Part shown: positions 40,328-50,557 of the stretch, one piece after another
Numbering within the stretch: position 1 is the stretch's first letter
Layout of the letters: every line of letters starts with the position of its first letter
Source of the DNA: an uncultured Methylophilaceae bacterium
Lineage (GTDB): Bacteria > Pseudomonadota > Gammaproteobacteria > Burkholderiales > Methylophilaceae
NCBI GenBank assembly: GCA_903899965.1
Contig: CAIULB010000030.1
Location: 1 to 64,000 of the forward strand
Length of the DNA: 64,000 nt
Direction of reading: 5' to 3'
Notes under the pieces: model-generated
What the model was told of the DNA's origin: nothing
Seen by the model: the letters and a program-made list of their open reading frames with translations, nothing else
The model's database searches: none
Program-made: the position numbers and the translations under genes

Positions 40328-41743
40328 TTAGTTGTTCCTATCCGCATTATTGCTTGCCAAATCTCTATCGCTTGGCATGGTGAAACGTTTATCTAAAGGG
40401 CGTTGCAATACATCTTCAAGATTTAATTTTGTGACCTGTACTTGGTAGGCGGTATTCAGTGTGCTTTGTTCAGCAATGATATTTTCTAGTTGTGTTGTCG
40501 TGAACTCTAAGCGATCGGCGAACCCTGCATTAAATTGGCGTTCAGTTTGCTGTGTACGTTTTTGTTGGCTGGCAAGAACCGCTTCTGCTTTGGTGCTTGC
40601 TTCTAGTGCCGATTGGTAAGATGCTTTTGCTTCATTGAGGTTGCCAATCACCTTGGTTTGCAGTGCTTCAAATTGTGCCACTTCCACTTCGCGTAAGGCT
40701 GTCGCTTCAGCAATCATGCCGCGATTTTTATTAATCAACGTGAGCAAGCTAGAAAAGCCCAAAGACCAGATTTTGTCGCCTTGGTCCAAGGCTTTAGCAG
40801 GTGATAAAGTAATGTCAGGGTATTGCTTGGCGATTTCTAAACGTAATTTAGCCTCTGCTGCTTCATAGCGCGCTAAAGAGGCGCGGATATCCAAACGGTT
40901 AAGTAGTGCTTCGTATTGCAAATCACTTAGGTTGATTGCTGCAGTCTTTTCAAAAGGCTGCACTTTAAGTTGGTTGAATGCGCTCAAGCTCAGTCCAGCA
41001 TCATTTGCCAGCGTCGAACCTAAAGCCGCAATGCGGCCAGATTCAGCCATGTAGGCTTGCTCAGCTTTTTGTAGTGATATACGCGCGTTGCTTACTTCAA
41101 TACTAGAGGCTAGGCCAGCATCCATGCGCTTAACCAGCATGTCGGCGATTGCGGTTCTGAGCGCAACTTCATTTTTTAAGATGGCTGATTGAGCGACTGC
41201 GTATTGATATTCCAGCAAGCTTTTAGCAACGCGACTATGCACTTGCCAAGCGGTTTGAGCGATTTCAATGCGGGCAGCTTCAGACAAGCCTGCCGCTTGA
41301 GCAATTTGGGCCTCTCGTTTGCCCGCGGTGACAATTGGAATATCAATGCCCAAGCGATAAGTCCAAGGTGATTTCTCTGTCGACTGACTGTGATTCTCTA
41401 AGTCGCCGTTAACACCAATTTCTGGACGTTGTGCTGCAGTGATTTGCGCGGCTTGTGCAGCACGCCACTGGGCGCGGGCAACATTTAGATCCGGGTGGAA
41501 GAAGAGGGCGCTTAAACTCAGCTCATTTTCCCCCCATAGTGAAATGGGAAGCTGGTTGTTTGGATAATTTTGAGCGCTTAAATAAGCCTGAAAATCTTTA
41601 TCTGAAACAGAGCGCTGCTCTAGTTTGTTAGCAATTTTTGTAGGTTCAATTGGCTTAGGTAAGTAAGACTGAAAGCCGCAGCCGCTGAACATTAAAGTCA
41701 GGCTCATCATGCTTGCAATATGAATAGGTGCTTTTAGTTTCAA
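40328..41743 (-). CDS. TolC-family outer-membrane efflux protein
   Basis: Lipoprotein-like signal FSGCG; two OEP-like coiled-coil repeats. Confidence 0.9.
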   Translation of the reverse strand: MKLKAPIHIASMMSLTLMFSGCGFQSYLPKPIEPTKIANKLEQRSVSDKDFQAYLSAQNYPNNQLPISLWGENELSLSALFFHPDLNVARAQWRAAQAAQITAAQRPEIGVNGDLENHSQSTEKSPWTYRLGIDIPIVTAGKREAQIAQAAGLSEAARIEIAQTAWQVHSRVAKSLLEYQYAVAQSAILKNEVALRTAIADMLVKRMDAGLASSIEVSNARISLQKAEQAYMAESGRIAALGSTLANDAGLSLSAFNQLKVQPFEKTAAINLSDLQYEALLNRLDIRASLARYEAAEAKLRLEIAKQYPDITLSPAKALDQGDKIWSLGFSSLLTLINKNRGMIAEATALREVEVAQFEALQTKVIGNLNEAKASYQSALEASTKAEAVLASQQKRTQQTERQFNAGFADRLEFTTTQLENIIAEQSTLNTAYQVQVTKLNLEDVLQRPLDKRFTMPSDRDLASNNADRNN

Positions 41744-41834
41744 ACTTAATTCTCGTCAGCCAATATTTTTCGTGCGTAGCGATATTACATGCCATGCGGT
41801 ACTTAGGCAATTTTACGGGTCATTTTAGAGGTGC

Positions 41835-42083
41835 TTAGCCAGCTATTTCAGCATGCACAGCACTCAGTGCGTCCTTCAATGTTTCTTCAGATAACGCATT
41901 AATGCTAGCCGCCAACAGTTCTGCTGCTTCTTCCGTGCCGCTTGGTAGGTTATGGCTATCAAGTTCAGCCACCAGGCCTGCAGCCACACCTGTTACTTTA
42001 AGTAAGGTTTGACGTTCTTTCATGAGCATTTCAAGCTCAGTGCGTAGCATATTAATTTCTTCTTGATTGATGGTGTGCGGCAT
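41835..42083 (-). CDS. Small hypothetical protein (82 aa)
   Basis: Clean ORF with coiled-coil-like N-terminus. Confidence 0.5.
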   Translation of the reverse strand: MPHTINQEEINMLRTELEMLMKERQTLLKVTGVAAGLVAELDSHNLPSGTEEAAELLAASINALSEETLKDALSAVHAEIAG

Positions 42084-42252
42084 TTGCAGATTCCCAATCG
42101 ATGAGGTGTAGCTTGATTTTCGCTCAATCTCAGACTTTTACATAGACATTTCAAATTTTAATGGTTTTCGGCAATTTGCTGAGATATAATGCACGCCTCG
42201 TTGGGGTTCATGCCCTGACAACATCATGAAGCGATTAATTTCATGACTACCT

Positions 42253-42337
42253 GCGAGAGTGGCGGAATTGGTAGACGCACTGGATTTAGGTTCCAGCGCC
42301 GCAAGGCGTGAGAGTTCGAGTCTCTCCTTTCGCACCA
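42253..42337 (+). tRNA. tRNA-Leu (anticodon UAG), CCA encoded
   Basis: GCGAGAG/CTTTCGC acceptor stem; anticodon loop TT-TAG-GT in ctgga/tccag stem; long variable arm; TTCGAGTCT T-arm; terminal ACCA. Confidence 0.96.
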
Positions 42338-42463
42338 GTATTTTAAATTTCCCTTGCTGTAAAAAAATCATTCCTTTTGAAGTCAATGGACTAGCAAAAA
42401 TCTTCAATTTTGCGTCCGATTACCGTGCGACATAGACTTCGCTATCAGGTAAAATTCACCGCT

Positions 42464-45400
42464 ATGTCAGTCAATTTATCTCAACCATCTTTTGTCCATT
42501 TGCGCTGTCACAGTGAGTACTCCATTGTGGACGGCACGGTGCGTATTGATGACTACGTTGAGCATGCCGTCAAAGACCAAATGCCGGCATTGGCACTCAC
42601 TGATTTAAGCAATTTATTTGGCGCGATTAAGTTCTATAAGGCAGCGCGAGAAATTGGCGTTAAGCCCCTCCTGGGCTGCGACCTCTGGCTTGAGAATTCG
42701 CTCAATCGTGACCAACCTTATCGATTGATGTTGCTTTGCCAAACCTTGGCTGGCTACTCCAAGTTATGCGCGTTGATTAGTCGTGCTTATCTTGAGAATC
42801 AATATCGTGGTAGACCTGAAATTAAGCGTGAATGGCTTGTTGAAGCTGGCTCGGAAGGCTTGATTATGCTCTCAAGCGCCATGATGGGCGATGTTGGCCA
42901 GGCGTTGTTGCAGGGCAGTACCGCTAGCGCCAAACAACTTGCACAATCTTGGGCTGATTTATTCCCTCACCGTTTTTACATTGAGCTTCAGCGCGCTGGC
43001 CATGCGCAGCAAGAGGCTTATATCTCGCGTGCTGTGGCGCTGGCTTCACAGCTCAATTTGCCTGTTGTTGCAACCCACCCAGTGCAATTTATTGAGACAG
43101 AAGATTTCAAGGCGCATGAGGCGCGGGTGTGTATCGCAGAAGGCTATGTGCTCGCAGATACGCGTCGCCCTAAATCATTTACAGAGGCTCAGTATTTCAA
43201 AACCCAGGCGGAGATGTCTGCACTTTTTGCAGACATCCCAGAAGCCTTAGCAAACAGCGTAGAGATTGCGAAGCGTTGTAACTTAACACTCTCGCTTGGT
43301 AAAAACTTCTTGCCGCAATTCCCAACACCTAACGGCGAGGGCTTGGATGAGTACTTGGTGATGCAAGCGAAAGAGGGCTTGGTAAAGCGCTTGGAAGTGC
43401 TTTATCCCGATCCTGAAAAACGCGCGGCTAAAGCCTCTGAGTACGAAGCGAGGCTTGAGTTTGAAACTGGCATCATCATTCAGATGGGTTTCCCAGGCTA
43501 CTTCTTGATTGTGGCTGATTTTATCAACTGGGCTAAGCATAACGGCGTGCCTGTTGGTCCCGGTCGTGGCTCCGGCGCTGGCTCTGTGGTCGCTTACAGC
43601 TTAGGCATTACCGACCTTGACCCATTGCAATATGCACTGCTGTTTGAGCGTTTCTTAAACCCAGAACGCGTCTCCATGCCCGACTTTGATATTGACTTCT
43701 GCCAAGAGGGTCGCGACCGCGTCATTGATTACGTGAAGCAAAAATACGGATTGGAGGCGGTTTCTCAAATCGCCACCTTCGGTACCATGGCGGCTAAGGC
43801 CGTGATTCGAGATGTCGGCCGCGTGCTGGATTTGCCGTTCAATTTTGTGGACGGCATTGCCAAACTAATTCCCCTTGAGCTTGGCATTACGCTTAAAGAT
43901 GCCCTTGAAAAAGAGCCGCAATTAGCTGAACGCCGCGAGCAAGAGGAAGAGGTGAAAGAGTTGCTAGAGCTCGCGCTTCGCCTTGAGGGCTTAACCCGTA
44001 ACGTGGGCATGCATGCCGGCGGCGTGCTGATTTCCCCAAGTAAGATTTCTGATTTTTCACCGATTTATTGCCAAGCCAATGGCGATAGCTTGGTGAGTCA
44101 GTACGACAAAGACGACGTGGAAGCCGTTGGGCTTGTGAAGTTCGACTTCTTAGGTCTTCGTACGCTGACTATTTTGGATATGGCGCTCGATAATGCGAAT
44201 GCGCAGCGAGCCTTGGAGGGCCTTGAACCTTTAGCCTTTGAGACCTTGCCGATTGACGATAAGCCGACCTACCAGCTTCTAAAATCTGCGAATACCACGG
44301 CAGTATTCCAGCTAGAGTCGCGCGGCATGAAGGACATGCTTAAACAAGCGAAGCCCGATTGCTTTGAGGACATTATCGCGCTGGTCGCTTTGTATCGCCC
44401 TGGGCCGATGGATCTGATCCCAGACTTCTGCCGTCGTAAGCATGGCTTGCAGCGCGTTGAGTACCCACATCCGGCGGTTGAGCCTATCCTCAAAGAAACC
44501 TACGGTATTATGGTTTACCAAGAGCAGGTGATGCAGATTGCGCAGGTCGTCGGGGGCTACAGCCTAGGTTCAGCAGACTTGCTTCGCCGAGCCATGGGTA
44601 AGAAGAAAAAAGAAGAGATGGATGCTCAGCGCGCAGTATTTGTAGAGGGCGCGAAACAACAGGGCACATCTGAAAGACAAGCCGCTGATTTGTTCGACTT
44701 GATGGAAAAGTTTGCGAGCTACGGTTTTAATAAATCACACGCCGCAGCTTATGCCTTAGTTGCCTACCATACAGCCTATCTTAAAACGCATTATCCAGCA
44801 GCCTTCTTAGCCGCAACAATGTCGGCTGATATGAACAACACAGACAGCGTCCATATTTTCTATGATGATTGCGTAGGGAATGGCGTTGAAGTGTTGCCAC
44901 CAGATATTAACCAAAGCGAATTCAAATTTAAGCCGATCAACGACAAGCAAGTCCTTTATGGCTTGGGCGCACTTAAGGGCTCAGGCGAGGCGGCGATTGA
45001 GGTCATTCTTGCTGCGCGCAATCAAGATGGCCCATTTAAGGATTTATTCGATTTTTGTGCGCGTTTAGATTTACGTAAAGTGAATCGCCGAGTGATTGAA
45101 TCGCTTATCCGTGCGGGCGCCTTTGATAAGCTAGAGTCTAATCGTAATGCCTTGCTTGCTGGCGTTAATCTTGCGATTAGTGCGGCCGAACAAAGTGGCG
45201 CGGCAAGTGGTCAGGATAGTTTGTTTGGCGCGGTCTCGGATAGCGCCGCGCACGTGTTGCCGAATGTGCCTGCTTGGGCTGAACCTGAGAAGTTACAGCA
45301 AGAGAAGGTGGCGCTTGGCTTTTATCTAAGTGGCCATCCATACCAAGCCTACCAAAAAGAACTGGCGACATTTGTGCATACCGATTTGGGTAATCTCAAA

Positions 45401-45925
45401 CCGCAAGATCAGCCACAGATCATTGCTGGAATCGTCATGGGTGTGCGGATTCGTATGACGCAGCGCGGTAAGATGGCGATTGTGACCTTGGACGATGCAA
45501 AATCACGCGTTGAAGTGGTGGTGGGGAGCGAGATGCTCGCGCAGCATGCCCAGCTCATTAAAGAAGATCAGTTGCTCGTGATTGAGGGCCGCGTTAGTCA
45601 CGATGACTTCTCAGGCGGCGTGCGTGTGAATGTGCGTAAGATTTATGATATTGCCTCCGCTCGAAGCGCTTATGCCAATATGCTCAAAATTTCCTGCAAC
45701 GGTCAGTCTGATGCGGTGAAGTTACGTGAGATCTTAGCGCCTTATTGCCGCGCAAGCTCAGAACAAAGTAGCCGTGGTTGCGCGGTGAAGGTGGAATACC
45801 ATAACAGCCAAGCCAAAGTGGAGATGATGCTAGGCGAACATTGGCGTGTGGAGCTGCATGACGATTTATTAATCGGATTAAAAGCTTGGTTAAGCGATGA
45901 AAACGTAAAAATCCTCTATAATTAG
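42464..45925 (+). CDS. dnaE: DNA polymerase III alpha subunit (ORF opens at 42410)
   Basis: [18 protein letters not shown] domain; [37 protein letters not shown]. Confidence 0.98.
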   Translation: MSVNLSQPSFVHLRCHSEYSIVDGTVRIDDYVEHAVKDQMPALALTDLSNLFGAIKFYKAAREIGVKPLLGCDLWLENSLNRDQPYRLMLLCQTLAGYSKLCALISRAYLENQYRGRPEIKREWLVEAGSEGLIMLSSAMMGDVGQALLQGSTASAKQLAQSWADLFPHRFYIELQRAGHAQQEAYISRAVALASQLNLPVVATHPVQFIETEDFKAHEARVCIAEGYVLADTRRPKSFTEAQYFKTQAEMSALFADIPEALANSVEIAKRCNLTLSLGKNFLPQFPTPNGEGLDEYLVMQAKEGLVKRLEVLYPDPEKRAAKASEYEARLEFETGIIIQMGFPGYFLIVADFINWAKHNGVPVGPGRGSGAGSVVAYSLGITDLDPLQYALLFERFLNPERVSMPDFDIDFCQEGRDRVIDYVKQKYGLEAVSQIATFGTMAAKAVIRDVGRVLDLPFNFVDGIAKLIPLELGITLKDALEKEPQLAERREQEEEVKELLELALRLEGLTRNVGMHAGGVLISPSKISDFSPIYCQANGDSLVSQYDKDDVEAVGLVKFDFLGLRTLTILDMALDNANAQRALEGLEPLAFETLPIDDKPTYQLLKSANTTAVFQLESRGMKDMLKQAKPDCFEDIIALVALYRPGPMDLIPDFCRRKHGLQRVEYPHPAVEPILKETYGIMVYQEQVMQIAQVVGGYSLGSADLLRRAMGKKKKEEMDAQRAVFVEGAKQQGTSERQAADLFDLMEKFASYGFNKSHAAAYALVAYHTAYLKTHYPAAFLAATMSADMNNTDSVHIFYDDCVGNGVEVLPPDINQSEFKFKPINDKQVLYGLGALKGSGEAAIEVILAARNQDGPFKDLFDFCARLDLRKVNRRVIESLIRAGAFDKLESNRNALLAGVNLAISAAEQSGAASGQDSLFGAVSDSAAHVLPNVPAWAEPEKLQQEKVALGFYLSGHPYQAYQKELATFVHTDLGNLKPQDQPQIIAGIVMGVRIRMTQRGKMAIVTLDDAKSRVEVVVGSEMLAQHAQLIKEDQLLVIEGRVSHDDFSGGVRVNVRKIYDIASARSAYANMLKISCNGQSDAVKLREILAPYCRASSEQSSRGCAVKVEYHNSQAKVEMMLGEHWRVELHDDLLIGLKAWLSDENVKILYN

Positions 45926-45954
45926 ACCTAATTTTGATAAGACCCAAACAAGAT

Positions 45955-46944
45955 ATGAAAACAAGCTTTTTAGATTTTGAACAACCAATCGCTGAACTTG
46001 AGGCGAATATTGATGAGCTACGCCAGGTACAAGATGGCTCTGCGCTAGATATCAATGACGAAATCAATCGTCTACAAAAGAAAAATGAAGAGATGACGAA
46101 AGAGATCTACAGCAAGCTTACCGCTTGGCAGATCTCTCAAGTTTCGCGTCATCCACAACGCCCTTACACATTGGATTACATCCACAGCCTATTTACAGAC
46201 TTTGAAGAATTACATGGTGACCGCGCCTTTGCTGATGACCCTGCGATTGTAGGTGGCTTGGCACGTTTTGATGGCAAGCCTGTGATGGTGATTGGCCAAC
46301 AAAAAGGTCGTGACGTGAAAGAACGTCAATACCGTAACTTCGGTATGCCACGTCCAGAAGGCTATCGTAAGGCGCTACGTTTATATCGCATGGCTGAAAA
46401 ATTCGGTTTACCTATCATTACACTGATTGATACTCCGGGCGCATACCCTGGCATTGGCGCTGAAGAGCGTGGTCAATCAGAGGCGATTGCGCGTAACCTA
46501 TATGTGATGGCTGAGCTTAAAACACCTATCATTGGTGTGATTATTGGTGAGGGTGGTTCAGGCGGTGCATTGGCGCTTGGCGTGGTGGATCAATTGTTGA
46601 TCTTGCAATATTCAACTTACTCAGTCATCTCTCCTGAGGGCTGTGCCTCTATCCTTTGGAAGAGCGCAGATAAAGCTTCAGTTGCTGCTGAAACCTTAGG
46701 TATCACGGCAACACGCCTTAAAGCGGCTGGCTTAGTTGACCGTATCGTGCCTGAGCCGTTGGGTGGCGCACATCGCGACCAAGAAGCTATGATGAAGAAT
46801 CTACACAAGGCCTTGGCTGAAGAGCTCAAAGCCGTGGAAGCTAAGCCGATCGATGCCCTGTTGGAACAACGTTACGCACGCCTGATGAGCTACGGTCAGT
46901 TCCAGGAAGTGCCCGTTAAAAAAGCTGCGCCTAAGCGTCGCTAA
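45955..46944 (+). CDS. accA: Acetyl-CoA carboxylase carboxyltransferase subunit alpha (ORF opens at 45934)
   Basis: [58 protein letters not shown]. Confidence 0.98.
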   Translation: MKTSFLDFEQPIAELEANIDELRQVQDGSALDINDEINRLQKKNEEMTKEIYSKLTAWQISQVSRHPQRPYTLDYIHSLFTDFEELHGDRAFADDPAIVGGLARFDGKPVMVIGQQKGRDVKERQYRNFGMPRPEGYRKALRLYRMAEKFGLPIITLIDTPGAYPGIGAEERGQSEAIARNLYVMAELKTPIIGVIIGEGGSGGALALGVVDQLLILQYSTYSVISPEGCASILWKSADKASVAAETLGITATRLKAAGLVDRIVPEPLGGAHRDQEAMMKNLHKALAEELKAVEAKPIDALLEQRYARLMSYGQFQEVPVKKAAPKRR

Positions 46945-47000
46945 GGGGCAAAACCAAAAAAGGTTTTAACATTACCAAAGCCTCAACCCATGCACTCCGC

Positions 47001-47039
47001 AAAGCCCGTATTCAAGCTAACAAGCCTGATACGGGCTTT
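47001..47039 (+). other. Hairpin abutting the tilS GTG start
   Basis: aaagcccgtat ... atacgggcttt, perfect 11-bp inverted repeat, immediately followed by GTG at 47040. Confidence 0.8.
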
Positions 47040-48371
47040 GTGCGTATTCAAGCGCAAGTTTCTGAGTTCTTGGAAGAGGTGCTCGGTAAAGATGGCGTGC
47101 CAAAAACACCTATTCTCCAAAACAAACCCAATTTGCTTCTAGCCCTTAGTGGGGGCCGAGATTCAGCGGTTTTGTTAAATCTATTGGTGCCACTTCAGAA
47201 GACCCTTGGTTTTAGACTTCACGCGATGCATGTGCACCACGGATTAAGTCCCAATGCGGATGCTTGGGCAGACTTTTGTGTGAAAGCTTGTGCTGGCTAC
47301 CAAGTGCCAATCGAGGTTGTGAAAGTGCAGGTTGATAAAATTACAGGATTGGGTGTGGAAGCGGCTGCACGCGAGGCGCGCTATGAGGCGCTAATGAAAA
47401 CGGATGCTGATTTCATCTTGCTCGCCCATCACCAGGAAGACCAGGCGGAAACCTTGTTGTTGCAATTGCTTCGTGGGGCAGGTGTGAAAGGATTGTCTGC
47501 CATGGCTTCTGTTGATTATGGCCGGAGACTACTGCGGCCCCTTCTAAATATTCCAGTGGAAGACATTAAGACTTTCGCTAAGACTGCTAAGTTGCAATGG
47601 ATCGAAGATGAAAGTAATGACGACACGCATTACGACCGTAACTATTGCCGACATATCTTGATGCCAAAGATTAATGAGCGATTTCCGGCAGCCAAGGTTA
47701 CGCTTTCAAGGTCGGCGGATCATATCGCAGAAGCGTCTTTGCTCTTAGACGAGCTTGCGCAATTAGACGCTGAAAATTGCATTGTGAATCAGCATTTAAA
47801 CCTCGATGCGTTGAAGTCTTTAAGTTATCCCAGAGTTAAAAATTTAACGCGTTGGTGGCTGGTCAGTTTAGGGCTGGGCTTGCCGAGTAAGGATCGCCTG
47901 GATGAACTATTAGATCAGTTGCTTCATGCAAGGGCAGATGCATCGATTAAGGTGACAATCGAGGGTAAGACCATTAGGCGCTATCAGGGGCTTGCTTACC
48001 TTGAGCAAGTGACAGAAGTCCTCCCATTTGCAATGTCTTGGCAGGGTGAACAGGAGATCAAGCTACCGGATGGCAGCATGTTGAGCTTTGAGCGTCTCTT
48101 GGGGCAGGGTTTAGCAGTTGATAGGCTTGGCGTAGAAAAATTAAGGGTTGAGAGTCGGCATGGTGGGGAACGGTTTAAGCCTGCATTGAATCGTCCAACG
48201 CGAACACTAAAACACTTACTGCAAGAAGCTAATTTTGCGCCTTGGCTCAGAGACAGGTTGCCACTCATTTACCTTGAGGATACTTTGGCCGTAGTGCCTG
48301 GAATTGGTGTCAGCTGTTTAATGCAGGCAACTGAGAAAGAGTTAGGCTTGGTCATCTCTTGGAAGTGTTAG
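47040..48371 (+). CDS. tilS: tRNA(Ile)-lysidine synthetase (start uncertain)
   Basis: LLALSGGRDSAVLLNLL PP-loop; MHVHHGLSPNADAW; LAHHQEDQAETLLLQLLRGAG. Confidence 0.95.
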   Translation: MRIQAQVSEFLEEVLGKDGVPKTPILQNKPNLLLALSGGRDSAVLLNLLVPLQKTLGFRLHAMHVHHGLSPNADAWADFCVKACAGYQVPIEVVKVQVDKITGLGVEAAAREARYEALMKTDADFILLAHHQEDQAETLLLQLLRGAGVKGLSAMASVDYGRRLLRPLLNIPVEDIKTFAKTAKLQWIEDESNDDTHYDRNYCRHILMPKINERFPAAKVTLSRSADHIAEASLLLDELAQLDAENCIVNQHLNLDALKSLSYPRVKNLTRWWLVSLGLGLPSKDRLDELLDQLLHARADASIKVTIEGKTIRRYQGLAYLEQVTEVLPFAMSWQGEQEIKLPDGSMLSFERLLGQGLAVDRLGVEKLRVESRHGGERFKPALNRPTRTLKHLLQEANFAPWLRDRLPLIYLEDTLAVVPGIGVSCLMQATEKELGLVISWKC

Positions 48372-48381
48372 TTAGGCAATA

Positions 48382-49047
48382 CTAGCTTTCAATCAGCCCG
48401 CACCTAATTGCAAGTCTTACCATCTCAACTGGACTGCTGACCCCCAATTTTTGCTTAATCCCTGTTTGGTAGTTGGCAACAGTTTTAAGACTAATATTGA
48501 GCGTGGTGGCAATTTTACCTAGCTCTACACCGTCAACTAACATTCTGAATATCTCAAATTCCCTTGCAGAGAGCTCTTGCATCGGATCATTCTTTGATTC
48601 AGACAGCTGGGATGCGATTTTCTGTGCAACCTCTTTTCCAAGATAGGTTTGGCCGCTAAGCACCCAGTCGATGGCATTCGACAACTCTTCTGCAAGGCCA
48701 CTCTTGGCTAAGTATCCCTTTGCCCCCGCCTTTAGCGCTTGACTAGCAAAGGCTGCATTCTCATGCATAGATAGCACCAATATTTTGGCGGTCGGGTAGC
48801 GTGCGATCATGCGTTTAATACCCTCCATGCCGCCCATGCCTGGCATGTTTAAGTCCATGATGGTGATGTCAGGTAGATGTTCCCCGAAGATTTGATATGC
48901 ACGCTCCGCGCTTTCCGCTTCTGCCACAACGTTCATGTGGGTTTCTTGATCAAGTAAGCGCCTAATGCCCGCCCTGACAACAGCGTGGTCATCAACAAGC
49001 ATGATGCTAATTACATTGTGTGCGCTCATGCTTTGAATGGAATCCAA
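48382..49047 (-). CDS. NarL/LuxR-family response regulator (MoxX-like)
   Basis: IMLVDDHAVVRAGIRRLL receiver domain; DLNMPGMGG; C-terminal LSAREFEIFRMLVDGVELGKIATTLNISLKTVANYQTGIKQKLG HTH. Confidence 0.93.
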   Translation of the reverse strand: MDSIQSMSAHNVISIMLVDDHAVVRAGIRRLLDQETHMNVVAEAESAERAYQIFGEHLPDITIMDLNMPGMGGMEGIKRMIARYPTAKILVLSMHENAAFASQALKAGAKGYLAKSGLAEELSNAIDWVLSGQTYLGKEVAQKIASQLSESKNDPMQELSAREFEIFRMLVDGVELGKIATTLNISLKTVANYQTGIKQKLGVSSPVEMVRLAIRCGLIES

Positions 49048-50369
49048 GCATTAATCTCGGTCCCCTTACCAAGGTTTGGTTTAATGATGAGCTCTCCGCC
49101 TAACCCTTCAATCCGTTCACGCATGCCAGGCAACCCAAAGCCGCTGTTTGTCTCTTGTTTAAATCCCTTGCCGTTATCTTTTACGATTGCTTGAATCCCA
49201 TTGATCTCATTTTTTTGCTTGTAGAGCAATTGAACGCTCATTTCTGTTGCGTTCGCATGTTTAGTGATGTTCGTTAAAGACTCTTGTACTAATCGATAAA
49301 GGGTAATCGACTGTGCTTCATTGAGATTTTCCTTGATCCCGACAATATCGATCTTGCAAGCCACGTCTTTGTGGCGAGACTGCCATGTCTCGATTAGATC
49401 TTGGAGGGCGGCTTCAATCCCCAAATCATCGAGCACACCTGGGCGTAGTTTTTGTAGGAGACCACCGACCATCTCCATGAGATGTCTAGACAGCTGGCTA
49501 ATCGCTTGAGCGCTCTCCTTTAGTTCGGGGTATTTCTTATCAGAGGCTTTGAGGACAATACTAGCGTCTGTATTGATAGCAGTTAGACATTGGCCGAACT
49601 CATCATGCAAATCACGAGCAAGATTCTTTCTTTCTTGTTCCTGGAGGGTGATTAGGTCTTGTGTGAGCTTGTGGTTTTGTTTAATGCTCTGCTCAAGCTT
49701 AGCAATCATGTGATTGAACTTGTCCCCGATTTTAGCTAACTCAGGCGCCTTAAAACTTGGAAGCCGTGTTTCTAACTTGCCTTCTTCTAATGCATTAAGT
49801 GCATGCAGGATTCTTTCTGTAGGTTTTAAAGCCTGAGCAACCGCCCAAATCACGCTCAGGTTAACTAGGACGAAGAAAATTAGAACGAGTGACATCAGCT
49901 CTTTAAGTTGCTTCCACTTCTCTGCGTACTCGTAATCTGGGTCAGGCGTAATAATCAACTTGCCGAGCACTTTTCCTTGAAACTCCAGTACGCGGAATGA
50001 AGGTTCCCATTTTGTGGTGAATTTATTTAATAGTGATTCGAACCAGGCGGGTGCATCGTTTAGATCTTGGGTATTATTGACTTGATTGGTATCTAATACT
50101 CGCCCGTATTCATCAATGAGCTCAATCTTGAGGTGGCGCATATGTTTCAAACGTTGCAGGTTAAACGTACGCTTTTCTATTTTCTTCTGGCCAATTTTAT
50201 CGTTATTGAGGATGGCTGTATCGAAGAGATAAAGGACCAACTTTTCAGCTGATTTCACTTCTGCCTGGGCGTTCTGGCGCGCATTGTGTAGAGACATGAG
50301 CGTGCCTGCAAACATAATGCTTAGAAGTAGAGCAGTAATAATGAGGTTGAGGCGAAGCTTGAGCGTCAA
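49026..50369 (-). CDS. HisKA_3-type sensor kinase with LapD/MoxY-like periplasmic N-terminus
   Basis: Two TMs, HAMP, ERKNLARDLHDEFGQCLTAI, GLGLPGMRERIEGLGG-like N/G boxes; N-terminus LRLNLIITALLLSIMFAGTLMSLHNARQNAQAEVKSAEKL. Confidence 0.9.
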   Translation of the reverse strand: MTLKLRLNLIITALLLSIMFAGTLMSLHNARQNAQAEVKSAEKLVLYLFDTAILNNDKIGQKKIEKRTFNLQRLKHMRHLKIELIDEYGRVLDTNQVNNTQDLNDAPAWFESLLNKFTTKWEPSFRVLEFQGKVLGKLIITPDPDYEYAEKWKQLKELMSLVLIFFVLVNLSVIWAVAQALKPTERILHALNALEEGKLETRLPSFKAPELAKIGDKFNHMIAKLEQSIKQNHKLTQDLITLQEQERKNLARDLHDEFGQCLTAINTDASIVLKASDKKYPELKESAQAISQLSRHLMEMVGGLLQKLRPGVLDDLGIEAALQDLIETWQSRHKDVACKIDIVGIKENLNEAQSITLYRLVQESLTNITKHANATEMSVQLLYKQKNEINGIQAIVKDNGKGFKQETNSGFGLPGMRERIEGLGGELIIKPNLGKGTEINAWIPFKA

Positions 50370-50557
50370 AATTCAGGTTCTTTGAAAACAATTAATTTGA
50401 GGTAGTCACTATAGCGCTAGGCAGCTACAAATGGAAATCTAGAAGTAATAAGTCGGGAGTTTTTCCTAAAGATTTTTTTGGTTTGGTTTGATAGAGTGCA
50501 AAACATCGTAAAAGCCCTTTAATTATGGGCTGAATAAAATTTTCATTCGGAGTGATT

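Noticed and set aside
42253-42337. tRNA-Leu as an integration site for a mobile element
   Set aside because: No integrase nearby and I saw no direct repeat of the tRNA 3' end; flanks are ordinary genes
42138-42407. 89-aa minus-strand ORF overlapping tRNA-Leu
   Set aside because: Contains the reverse complement of the tRNA, so not a credible protein gene
45684-46067. 127-aa minus-strand ORF across dnaE end and accA start
   Set aside because: Spans two conserved genes antisense; no domain recognised
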